From contig CP094668.1 in NCBI GenBank assembly GCA_022836915.1, forward strand, positions 4,154,001-4,218,000: a stretch of 64,000 nt of DNA. The letters run 5' to 3'. This DNA comes from Paenibacillus sp. OVF10 (GTDB lineage Bacteria > Bacillota > Bacilli > Paenibacillales > Paenibacillaceae). The translations under genes were made by a program, and so were the position numbers. Below the pieces are notes generated by a model. The model did not search any database, was not told the origin of the DNA, and was given only the letters and a program-made list of their open reading frames with translations. Shown in pieces: positions 39,668 through 48,820 of the stretch (position 1 is its first letter; each line of letters opens with the position of its first letter).

Positions 39668-40372
39668 ATGAGTAAATCGCTGATTATCGTTGTCCTGATA
39701 AGCAGTATGTTGATCGTTCAAGGCTGCGTGCCTGAAGTGAGAAATGAATCCAATGTGGAGGAAAAGGCCGTGACTTCAGCAGATGAACAGCTGTTCAAGG
39801 CAGTAGAGGACAGCGATACTGAACGCATCGAACAAATGATTCAAGCGGGCGCCAATATCAATGCTCAAGATCAGAGTGGACGAACCGCTACAATGATTGC
39901 AACTTACAATAATGATCTAACATCGGCTAAAGTGTTAATTGAAGCGGGGGCAGATGTGAATATACAGGACGATATGCAAAATACCCCGTTTCTGTATGCT
40001 GGAGCTGAAGGATACTTGGATATTTTGAAGCTGACAATTGAGGCGGGAGCGGACCCAGCGATAACGAATCGATATGGAGGGACAGCGCTTATTCCAGCTT
40101 CGGAGCATGGATATGTGGATGTAGTGCAAGAACTACTGACTCAAACTTCGGTGGATGTGGACCATGTGAATCAATTGGGATGGACAGCACTACTCGAAGC
40201 GATCATTCTTAACGATGGCAATGCTCAGCAGCAGGAGACGATACAATTACTCATTGACCACGGAGCAGACGTAAACATATCGGATCGTGATGGGGTGTCA
40301 CCACTCAGTCATGCGCAGAATAAAGGCTTCAAGGAAATTGAAGACATTTTGGTACAAGCTGGTGCGAAATAG
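39668..40372 (+). CDS. Ankyrin-repeat lipoprotein
   Basis: A 234-residue lipoprotein. The signal peptide ends in VQGC with Cys20 as lipid site. From about residue 40 to the end there are five to six ankyrin repeats, for example QMIQAGANINAQDQSGRTAT, VLIEAGADVNIQDDMQNTPF and LLIDHGADVNISDRDGVSPL. Ankyrin repeats mediate protein contacts, and here they would face outward from the membrane. Its start follows the SLH gene by 10 bases with GGGAGGC between, so the two are probably translated from one mRNA and may act together. The frame is intact. Confidence 0.87.
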   Translation: MSKSLIIVVLISSMLIVQGCVPEVRNESNVEEKAVTSADEQLFKAVEDSDTERIEQMIQAGANINAQDQSGRTATMIATYNNDLTSAKVLIEAGADVNIQDDMQNTPFLYAGAEGYLDILKLTIEAGADPAITNRYGGTALIPASEHGYVDVVQELLTQTSVDVDHVNQLGWTALLEAIILNDGNAQQQETIQLLIDHGADVNISDRDGVSPLSHAQNKGFKEIEDILVQAGAK

Positions 40373-40683
40373 ACCCTTTTAGGGTGAGTAAATTAACAAA
40401 CATGTTGAGATATATGTAAAAATGGTTTTCATGGAGCGCCTGATTCCTTCTATGCTGAAGGGCAGGCGCTTCATTCAATCAATCTTACCTGTATGAAAGT
40501 AGCATAGTTTTTACGTGTCATAATGAGATACGGAAACGAGAATCTTAAAAAATGAATATCTCTGCTTTAAAGTTTGCTATAGTGTACCACTCTGCTTCCA
40601 GATAAAATGGAAATACCAACCATGTAAGCGCTATCTATTATTATACTGCTTGTACATGTTGGAATTATTCATGGAGGTGTATG
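40373..40683. other. Intergenic region with hairpin and cre site
   Basis: A 311-base stretch without a convincing gene. It holds a hairpin (AGCGCCTG at 40435-40442 with CAGGCGCT at 40463-40470, plus an inner CCTTC/GAAGG helix) that may end the SLH-ankyrin transcript. It also holds the cre site listed separately and the ribosome site of the lichenase gene. Confidence 0.6.
40623..40636 (+). promoter_or_regulatory. cre site upstream of the lichenase gene
   Basis: TGTAAGCGCTATCT matches the CcpA consensus TGWAANCGNTNWCA at 13 of 14 positions. It lies about 60 bases before the start codon and suggests catabolite repression of the beta-glucanase. Confidence 0.65.
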
Positions 40684-41397
40684 ATGAAGAGAAAGTCTTG
40701 GTATACGTTGGTGGTGACTGGTGTCGTCTCTTTGTTTTTTTCAGTAAGCGCTTTCGCGGGTTATGTTTTCTGGGAACCTCTAACCTATTTTAACGCAAGT
40801 ACGTGGCAAAAAGCAGATGGGTATTCCAATGGGAGCATGTTTAACTGTACGTGGAGGGCTAACAATGTTAATTTCACAAGTGACGGCAAGCTTAAGCTTG
40901 GTTTGACCAGCTCTGCACAGAACAAGTTTGATTGCGGAGAGTATCGTACCACAAATACGTATGGGTACGGCTTGTATGAAGTCAGTATGAAACCTGCCAA
41001 GAACACAGGTGTAGTTTCCTCATTTTTCACATACACAGGCCCTGCACATGGCACCCAATGGGATGAGATTGATATCGAATTTTTAGGAAAAGACACAACC
41101 AAAGTGCAGTTTAATTATTACACCAATGGAGTTGGTAATCATGAGAAGATTATCAATCTAGGTTTTGATGCATCCCAAGGTTTCCATACGTATGCATTTG
41201 ATTGGCAGCCCGGACATATCAAATGGTATGTTGATGGTGTACTGAAACACACGGCAACCAGCAATATTCCTAAAACACCCGGAAAAATCATGATGAACCT
41301 CTGGAATGGAACAGGAGTAGATAGCTGGCTCGGTCCTTATAACGGGGCCAATCCGCTCTATGCAGAGTACGATTGGGTCAAATATACGAGTAATTAA
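40684..41397 (+). CDS. Secreted endo-beta-1,3-1,4-glucanase (lichenase), GH16
   Basis: A 237-residue secreted GH16 enzyme that cleaves mixed-linkage beta-glucans such as lichenan and barley glucan. It has a signal peptide (about 1-24), then a compact jelly-roll catalytic domain. The lichenase active-site signature WDEIDIEFLG carries the nucleophile and acid/base Glu. MFNCTWRANNVNF and the Cys pair (FNC and FDCGEYR) match Bacillus lichenases, where they form a disulfide. The ATG at 40684 is chosen because GGAGG at 40673-40677 is then six bases away; the ATG at 40681 is closer. The gene is monocistronic with a cre site and a terminator and opens the beta-glucan locus. Confidence 0.95.
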   Translation: MKRKSWYTLVVTGVVSLFFSVSAFAGYVFWEPLTYFNASTWQKADGYSNGSMFNCTWRANNVNFTSDGKLKLGLTSSAQNKFDCGEYRTTNTYGYGLYEVSMKPAKNTGVVSSFFTYTGPAHGTQWDEIDIEFLGKDTTKVQFNYYTNGVGNHEKIINLGFDASQGFHTYAFDWQPGHIKWYVDGVLKHTATSNIPKTPGKIMMNLWNGTGVDSWLGPYNGANPLYAEYDWVKYTSN

Positions 41398-41405
41398 GCA
41401 GACTG

Positions 41406-41431
41406 AAGCAGCCGTTAGCGGCTGCTTTTTT
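41406..41431 (+). terminator. Terminator of the lichenase gene
   Basis: AAGCAGCCG pairs with CGGCTGCTT around a four-base loop and is followed by TTTT. Confidence 0.93.
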
Positions 41432-41500
41432 CTATATTCTGGTATTGTATTTATTCAATATATGTATTCAATATCCAATATCCTAAATTAATGCAATAAA

Positions 41501-41517
41501 TGTTGCAATATTAGTAT
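41501..41517 (+). promoter_or_regulatory. Shared upstream motif, copy 1
   Basis: TGTTGCAATATTAGTAT lies 69 bases before the binding-protein gene. Its first 14 bases recur exactly at 46828-46841, upstream of the permease operon of the same transport system. It is a candidate binding site of the regulator encoded between them. Confidence 0.5.
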
Positions 41518-41585
41518 GGGCATAAATATCAAACATTCATTATGATTAACCTGTAAGCAACATTACATAGACTGGGGGAACGAAG

Positions 41586-43270
41586 TTGGACACAAGTAAA
41601 AAGAGACGAGTAGGCAGTTTGGTCATGATCGGTGTATTGGCCCTATCTGCAGCCTTGAGTGGGTGTAGTAACGGGAGCGACAAGAAAACAGAATCGAGTA
41701 CACCAGCGACAACGTTGAAGCTCAAAGATGGAAAGTATGATCCACCAGTATCCATTACGTATTTACGACCATGGGGTCCAGACGTGAAATTTAAGCCAGG
41801 CGAGGATCAGGATAACAACGTCCATACAAAATGGGCCAAGGAGAAACTCGGGATTGAGTTGAAAAACCAGTGGATATCTCCTTCTACCAATAATGCATTT
41901 GAGACGAAACTGCGCCTATCACTTGCTTCCAATGCGGAGATGCCAGACATTATTTCGTATCGCGGCGAATTCAATCTCGTGCGTGAATTGATTGAGTCTG
42001 GAAAATTTGTCGATGCGGGCGAGTTGTTTGACAAATATGCCAGCGACACATGGAAAGCAGCCGTAAACGAAGATCCTTCCGTATGGTATCCATACATGCA
42101 AGATGGCAAAAAGATCGGTATTCCGATTCTGGACTATTCCTATAATGGTGATCCTGTCATGTGGATCCGTGAAGACTGGATGAAGAAATTCAATCTGGAA
42201 GCACCTAAAACTATAGATGATCTTGAAGTCATTATGGAAACGTTTACGAATCAAGATCCGGATGGCAATGGGAAACAAGATACCTACGGACTCACCATTG
42301 GCTTCAAGAACTGGCTGAACACATGGATGTCGGAAGCTGGGTGGGTATTTGGCGCTTATGGTACAATGCCAAACCAATGGAATCTGACGGCAGACGGAAA
42401 ACTTGAATACGGTTCCGTTACACCTGGCGCAAAACAGGCTTTGGCCAAATTACAGAGCTGGATGAGCAAAGGTTATATCCCGGAAGAAGCCGGTGTGTAT
42501 GACGAGACAAAAGCAGCTGAAGAATTTACTGCCGGAAAAGCAGGTATTGTGGTAGGTCCTCACTGGATGCCATCCTGGCCGCTGGAGGATGTGAAGAAAA
42601 ACAATCCTGAGGCTGAATACAAGGCGTATCCCATTCCTTCCGGTCCAAACGGTCAAGCAGGAAGACATGGTACGTCGAACGGAAACGGCGTAGTTCTGAT
42701 TAACAAAGACATGAAAAATCCGGAAGCCTTTTTCACCTATCAGAACTATCTCTTTGATCACTATGCGAATCCTAAAGAGGGCGATGAGTTTGAGCATGGA
42801 TTTGCGGAAGGATACGATTGGGTTATGGTAGATGGGAAACCATCAACCGATGCAAGTCTTACAGGTGGTTATGCTCCCGAGAAGTACACTTTGACTTTTG
42901 ATGGAGCGCGAATTCCGAATCTGAGTATGACAACACTCGCGAAGCTGGCAAGTGGTGAAGAACCAACAACGCCATTTGAGAAAAAATCAAATCAGGTGTA
43001 CCAACACCTATGCTTGATGCAGCCAAGATTGTATTGGATCAAAAGGATATCGTGTTCAATCAAATGTTTACTGGTGCACCTTCAATGACGATGCAGATGA
43101 ACAATGACATTTTAACAAAGATGGAGAAGGATACCTTCTCTCAAATTGTATATGGCAAAACCTCTGTTGATGCATTCGACTCATTTGTTGAGAAGTGGAA
43201 GTCTTCAGGTGGAGATCAGATTACAAAAGAAGTTAACGAGTGGTATGATTCCGTGAAAAGCGGAAAATAG
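41586..43270 (+). CDS. Sugar ABC transporter solute-binding lipoprotein, paralogue 2 (one frameshift)
   Basis: An extracellular solute-binding protein of 561 residues after correction, starting at TTG behind GGGGGAA. The signal peptide ends in LSGC with Cys27 as lipid site. It shares the LKDGKYDPP start, the DPDGNGKQDTYG segment and the same length with the protein at 13778. The frame breaks at six A (42981-42986; seven expected), restoring EKKIKSGVPTPMLDAAK. Its permeases lie 3.6 kb downstream beyond the divergent two-component genes. With lichenase before it and a laminarinase-type enzyme after, it should bind beta-glucan oligosaccharides. Confidence 0.87.
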
Positions 43271-43318
43271 GATGACGCAGGGCTGGCTGAATTGATTCAT
43301 CGCGGCCACATAAGCACC

Positions 43319-43359
43319 AAAAAGGCATTGCAGGAGAAGATCTCCGGCAATGCCTTTTT
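43319..43359. terminator. Terminator between binding-protein and regulator genes
   Basis: AAAAAGGCATTGC pairs with GCAATGCCTTTTT. The symmetric A and T runs let it work in both directions between convergent genes. Confidence 0.93.
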
Positions 43360-43427
43360 GTATTTGATATGGAGAAGAGGAAACCGGAGAAGATTACCAG
43401 AACGTCAAGACTGGCCTGAGTACTCTC

Positions 43428-45067
43428 TTAAACCGGCAGATTTTCCCGATATTCTTGCGGAGTAAGATCATAAAATTTCTTGAAGACTCGAATGAAATAT
43501 GCGGTATTGTTGTAACCGACAAGTTCTGCAATCTCAAACACTTTGGCGGTTGATGTTCGCAAATGATAGGCTGCTTTCTCCATTCTTAATCGGTACACAT
43601 AGGCAGTAAGTGCTTCACCTGTCTCCGCCTTGTACACCTTGGACAGGTACACCGGGTGCAGATGAACATGGTCGGCAATTGCAGGCAGCGATACATCTCC
43701 AGCCAGATGAAGGTCGACGAAACTTTTGACGCTGCGCACAATGGTGCTGTGATTGTCTCTAAGCTCTTGTTCAGCATCATCTCGTATGTAATGAAGTGTA
43801 CGCATGGACCAGTCCTGTAGCTGCTGAGCAGTGGAATAGCTGGGAGCTTGAAAGTAACGATAAGACTCTGCTGGAATCAAAGAAGAGATTTGTTTGCCAT
43901 TTTTATGAATGATGTACGCAAACGCACCCGCAATAGCAAAATACACCTCAAAGGTTGACTCGGCAATATCATGATGTTCATTGGAATGCAGCAGTTCCTC
44001 AAAAATGTGTTCGATTTTCTGTTCCACATCCTCAAAGCGACCAGCTTCGAGCAGGCTAATCAACGTTGGTGGCTGATACAGCGACCTGATCGTATGTAGA
44101 GGATTGGCATCTGTTTCATCGGAAGCGGTGACAAACAAACCTTGCACCTGACCCATCCGTTTACGCATGGACATAACCGTTCGCTCATAGAGTTCTCCAA
44201 TTTCGTGGGGGAACTTGCCCCAATTGGAGACGGAAATGGAGATTGCACCTTTCAGGTATAACTGAACATTGGTTTGAATCTGGGCAGCATACTGCTCAAG
44301 CAATGTCTGAGGCGTCTCACTCCTGCTGTAACTCATCGTTGTGGAATGTTTCATGCTTACCAGAACAACAATGTAATCATGCACGTCTCGTGTGTGCCAG
44401 ATATGAAAATGATTATGCATCACTTCACTTATGATATTACATATCGCATATTCCATTAAAGCCAGGTCGCCGTGTGCCATATCGGATAGATGTTTCTCCA
44501 TACGAATAATCAGCATGCCGAGATCTTCTCCTACGGAGTAGGAAGCTCCAGCAGATCAAGCTTGTCTGCCAGCGTCTTCTGATCATAGACTTTTCCAGTC
44601 AGCAACTCATGCAGCATCGTGGATTGAAGCAATGGCAGATGATCCTGAAAGGCGTGTAAGGCTCTTTGATGAGATGCTGCGGTTTCCCACTTTTCTTTAA
44701 TTCGATGAACAAGACGTTGCACGGATTCGATGAGATCTTCATCACTAACAGGTTTCAGCAAGTAATCAAAGCTTTCCTGTGCAATGGCCTGTTTCGCATA
44801 TTCAAAGTCGGCATGACCTGATAACAGAATCGTCTGCACATGCGGCCACTTTTCATGAATCGCTGTAATCAGTGCAATGCCTGACATTTCAGGCATACGT
44901 ATATCCGTAATTACAATGTCAATGTCGTGGTTGTCCATAATTTCCAGCGCTACTGCACCGGATAAGGCTTCATGAACTGTACCGATCCCGCAGCTTTCCC
45001 ACGGAATGGTCTCTGCCAGCGTTTCCACGACGGAACGTTCATCGTCCACTAGTAATATTTGCAGCAT
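43428..45067 (-). CDS. AraC-type response regulator, YesN-like, paralogue 2 (one frameshift)
   Basis: A response regulator of about 546 residues. The receiver is at about 1-120 (LLVDDE, phosphoacceptor in IVITDIRMPEMSG, Lys in FDYLLKPVSD), followed by a long middle region and a C-terminal AraC double helix-turn-helix (LPAIADHVHLHPVYLSKVYK and IAELVGYNNTAYFIRVFKKF). The frame breaks at GG (44541-44542 on the plus strand); one more base joins LLELP to YSVGEDLGMLIIR. The ATG at 45067 is chosen for AGGTGA upstream. It is encoded just after its kinase and probably activates the flanking binding-protein and permease operons. Confidence 0.87.
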
Positions 45068-45078
45068 GGGTCGTTCAC

Positions 45079-46788
45079 CTACTTGTCTGTATTGTCGTGC
45101 CATGTGATGTTAACTTTAATTCCACCCATTGAAGACTGTTCATAGGATAGTCCAGATCCTTCACCGTACAGAAAAGACAAACGCTGATGGACATTCCATG
45201 TACCACATCCCATATTCTCATCCAGCGGTTTAAGAAGATTATCCCTCAGATGATCAAGCTGTTTCTCAGACATACCAAGCCCGCTGTCCTCCACGATAAT
45301 CGTGTACACATCATCCTCGCAGTCCGCATAGATTTTAATCTCACCATCCACCGATTTGGGCTCCAGACCATGAATAATAGCGTTCTCAATAATAGGCTGA
45401 AGGGTTAGTCTGGGAACTGTTTTATCTAAAATATCATGGGGCACGTCGATTGTAAAATGCATTCGTTCCAGACGAAGTGACTGGATTTCCAAATAATTTT
45501 TGACCATCGTCAGCTCTTCACGAAGTGTGGCTTGATCCTTTTCGGACCTGGTTATGTATCGGTAATACTCCCCCAGATTCAGTGCCATGGCTACCACGGC
45601 CTTTTCATTTTTCATTCGGGCCATGTTCTTGATATAGAACAGACAGTTATATAGAAAATGCGGATTAATCTGCGATTGCAACTGTTTGAGTGTGGCTTCC
45701 CGACTTCGTAATTTCTCCTCATATACATTCTCGATTAATTCTTGAATTCGTTGAGCCATGATGTTGAAACGTGCAAATAACAGGCTGAACTCATTGCGTG
45801 CAGAATGATGAAGCCGAACGGAAAAGTCCCCGTTGGACAAGCGATTCGTCCCTTTCACTAACTGTAAGAGTGGAAGCTGCACACTTCGGTAGAGTGTATA
45901 TAATACAACAACGCTCATCACGATCAGAACGGCAATTGAAGCGTAGAAGAGATTCCGGCTGCTCGTAATCGGTTTCAAAATTTGCTGCATAGGCACATAG
46001 TCAACATAATACCAACCGAGGCTCTTGGATTGAATATAGGAGACATAATATTCCGTTTTGTTCAACGTTGTACTGAATCCACCGCTGGCCTGCAGTTTTG
46101 CTTCTTTCAGGGAAGGCAGGATCGCGTTCAAGGTTTCCTTTCCAGAACTATTGCTGATTAATCCATAATCGGGATGGAACATGAATGGGTCACCTTTATT
46201 ATTTAATTTGTTTTGATTAAGAAGTGCAGTTAAGTGGTGAACTGGAAAACTGATTTTGGTAATCAATCTGGCTTTGCCAGGTCTCGCCATCGCTGTCGTT
46301 GGATCGGTAGTGTACCAGATAAATTGATTGTCGGCATAGGTCCAGGATTGCGAGAGAGGCTCCTTAAACTCATCATCCCTGTACGGAATGTAAGCATAAT
46401 AATCCGTTGATATCACTTTTTGCATCCTTGGGAAGTATAGTGTGATGGTCGAATGCCATTTGCTTGCTGCGTTGTACAGATTCATCTTTTCCAGAATAGC
46501 ACTTCCAACTTTCACACGTTCATAGGGAATGTCCTTGTAGTCGGGGCGTTGATACTCCTGAATACTCGAATCTTGCCCAATAGACATCCCATACAACGAC
46601 AATTGGTAAATGTTGGATTCTACTGAATCAGCAAATGTTGAGAGATGATTCATCGTATTGTTCTGAATCTCGTGTTCGATAACACGCACGCTTTCCCGGT
46701 TCGAGTATGTATAGAGAAACAACACCAGAATAAGCAGCATCACAAACAACAATGTAATTTTGGTAAAGACATTCAAGCGTGTGAACAA
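45079..46788 (-). CDS. Sensor histidine kinase, YesM-like, paralogue 2
   Basis: An intact 569-residue membrane kinase, starting at TTG behind AAGGAGGTTGGA. It has membrane segments at about 10-30 and 285-305 with an extracellular sensor domain between them, a HAMP linker, the His_kinase box LQSQINPHFLYNCLFYIKNM with the phosphoacceptor His, and an ATPase domain (IIENAIIHGLEPKS, VEDSGLGMSEKQ, GCGTWNVHQRL). The length equals that of the corrected kinase at 9819-11526, so the two modules look like paralogues. It likely reports beta-glucan oligosaccharides, perhaps through the adjacent binding protein; that is inference from context. Confidence 0.93.
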   Translation of the reverse strand: MFTRLNVFTKITLLFVMLLILVLFLYTYSNRESVRVIEHEIQNNTMNHLSTFADSVESNIYQLSLYGMSIGQDSSIQEYQRPDYKDIPYERVKVGSAILEKMNLYNAASKWHSTITLYFPRMQKVISTDYYAYIPYRDDEFKEPLSQSWTYADNQFIWYTTDPTTAMARPGKARLITKISFPVHHLTALLNQNKLNNKGDPFMFHPDYGLISNSSGKETLNAILPSLKEAKLQASGGFSTTLNKTEYYVSYIQSKSLGWYYVDYVPMQQILKPITSSRNLFYASIAVLIVMSVVVLYTLYRSVQLPLLQLVKGTNRLSNGDFSVRLHHSARNEFSLLFARFNIMAQRIQELIENVYEEKLRSREATLKQLQSQINPHFLYNCLFYIKNMARMKNEKAVVAMALNLGEYYRYITRSEKDQATLREELTMVKNYLEIQSLRLERMHFTIDVPHDILDKTVPRLTLQPIIENAIIHGLEPKSVDGEIKIYADCEDDVYTIIVEDSGLGMSEKQLDHLRDNLLKPLDENMGCGTWNVHQRLSFLYGEGSGLSYEQSSMGGIKVNITWHDNTDK

Positions 46789-46827
46789 AGTCCAACCTCC
46801 TTAATCTTATTAAAATATTGATATCGT

Positions 46828-46841
46828 TGTTGCAATATTAG
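46828..46841 (+). promoter_or_regulatory. Shared upstream motif, copy 2
   Basis: TGTTGCAATATTAG repeats the motif found upstream of the solute-binding gene. Here it lies in the divergent region between the kinase gene and the permease operon, about 107 bases before the preferred permease start. Confidence 0.5.
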
Positions 46842-46934
46842 GATATAGATCACAAATTTCCATTGCTATAATTTTAATATACAAGTTCACGATGACTTGT
46901 AAAATACAAAATTTAGAACATGGGGGATGCAGGA

Positions 46935-47884
46935 GTGAAGGAACATACGTTAGAAACGCCGCATAAACGGCGCTCCACCAGGGTTAAACAGCGCTGGAAT
47001 ATGCAACGGAACTGGACCTTGCATATGATGCTCGTTCCAGCCGTATTGCTGGCACTGGTGTTTCAGTACATACCGATGGGCGGCATTGTAATTGCTTTTC
47101 AGGATTTTAAGCCATACTTGGGATTTTCTGAATCCAAATGGGTTGGTTGGGATAATTTTCGATATTTATTTTTATATCCGGACGTAGGTCAGGTGATCTG
47201 GAATACGCTGGTCATTGCATTTTTCAAAATCATCGCAGGTCTGTTCGCTCCATTCCTGTTTGCCATTTTGCTCAATGAAGTGCGCTTGACGGCATTCAAG
47301 AGAGTGAGTCAAACGCTTGTGTATCTACCGCATTTCCTATCATGGGTTATTCTCGGGGGATTCTGCTCGATATCCTGTCTCCTCAGGGCGGCATGGTCAA
47401 CCAGCTTGTCGTAGCCTTTGGAGGAGAACCGATCTTCTTCCTGGGAGACGGTACATGGTTCCGAATAACGCTGATCCTCAGTGATGTGTGGAAAGAATTT
47501 GGTTTTGGTACAATCGTATTTCTGGCTTCTCTCTCAGGAATTAATCCTGCACTTTACGAGGCTGCCGAGGTGGATGGGGCCAACCGGTTTAAACAGACGT
47601 TGCACATTACGATTCCGGCATTAATGCCGATTACAATCGTACTGATGACACTCTCTATCGGCAATATCCTGAACGCCGGTTTTGATCAGGTATTCAACTT
47701 GTACAATCCACTTGTGTATGACAAAGGCGACATCATTGACACCTTTGTATATCGACTCGGGATTCTGAACGGGAAGATGAGCTTCGCCACAGCAGTGGGG
47801 TTATTCAAATCAGTGGTAGCTACCATTTTGATTGTTATATCGTACAGAATGGCTTACAAACTGGCCAATTATCGAGTTTTCTAG
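46935..47884 (+). CDS. Sugar ABC transporter permease, LplB family, paralogue 2 (one frameshift)
   Basis: One membrane subunit of the beta-glucan oligosaccharide importer, 316 residues after correction, with six membrane segments and the EAA loop in YEAAEVDGANRFKQTLHITIP. The GTG at 46935 is chosen because GGGGGA then acts as a ribosome site seven bases away; an ATG at 46920 overlaps that site. The frame breaks at five G (47355-47359; six expected), restoring WVILGGILLDILSPQGGMVN. It pairs with the YtcP-type permease that follows 15 bases later. No dedicated ATPase gene is present. Confidence 0.87.
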
Positions 47885-47899
47885 AGAGGAGAAAAGGGC

Positions 47900-48778
47900 T
47901 TGTATTATAAAACAAAAGGATACCGCATATTCAGCATCGCTAACTATACTTTTCTTGGGATATTATCGATACTCTGCATTTTACCAATTATTCATATATT
48001 GGCTGTTTCATTCAGCAGTATGGCGCCAGCATCATCAAACCTGGTTACCTTCTGGCCTATCGGGTTCACAACGGACGCATATGTGAAAACATTCGGGAAT
48101 TCAAACTTCATCAACTCCTTGATCGTATCACTTAAACGGACTGTAATTGCAACGATCATTGGTATGGTCATCATGCTCATAACCGCATTTCCGTTATCGA
48201 AAGAAGATATCAGTTTTAAAGGTCGTTCGTTGTATACATGGTTCTTTGTTTTCACCATATTGTTCAGTGGCGGTTTGATTCCAAGTTACATTCTGATCCA
48301 GAAGCTAGGCTTGATGAATACCATCTGGGCACTTATTCTGCCTGGAGCACTGTCCGTGTGGAACGTTATTCTCATGATGAACTTCTTCCGTGGTCTGCCC
48401 AAAGAGCTTGAAGAAGCCGCCTATTTGGATGGAGCAGGTCATATCAAAACGTTGATTCTGGTCTACGTACCACTGTCGCTCCCAGCGATCGCAACCTTGT
48501 CCTTATTTACGATGGTGTATCAGTGGAACTCCTGGTTCGACGGCATGATCTATATGTCTGATATTAAAAATTATCCACTTGCTTCTCTGTTACAGACCAT
48601 TATCGTTCAGCAAGATCTCAGCAAAATCAACGTCGATCCTTCCATGTTGGAGAATATCTCGCAGCGAACCGTACGCGCAGCACAGATCTTTATTGGTGCA
48701 CTTCCAATTTTGATGGTATACCCGTTTTTACAACGTTTCTTCGTAAAGGGAATTGTTATTGGAGCAGTCAAGGAATAG
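47900..48778 (+). CDS. Sugar ABC transporter permease, YtcP family, paralogue 2
   Basis: The second membrane subunit, 292 residues, intact, starting at TTG behind AGAGGAG. It has six membrane segments, the EAA loop in KELEEAAYLDGAGHIKTLIL and the ending FLQRFFVKGIVIGAVKE, nearly the same as the paralogue at 12747. The large SLH-GH16 gene begins 42 bases later, so transporter and enzyme are probably one transcript. Confidence 0.92.
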   Translation: MYYKTKGYRIFSIANYTFLGILSILCILPIIHILAVSFSSMAPASSNLVTFWPIGFTTDAYVKTFGNSNFINSLIVSLKRTVIATIIGMVIMLITAFPLSKEDISFKGRSLYTWFFVFTILFSGGLIPSYILIQKLGLMNTIWALILPGALSVWNVILMMNFFRGLPKELEEAAYLDGAGHIKTLILVYVPLSLPAIATLSLFTMVYQWNSWFDGMIYMSDIKNYPLASLLQTIIVQQDLSKINVDPSMLENISQRTVRAAQIFIGALPILMVYPFLQRFFVKGIVIGAVKE

Positions 48779-48820
48779 GCTATGCAACGCAAGGATAACC
48801 GAGCTGAGGGAGGAAGTAAG

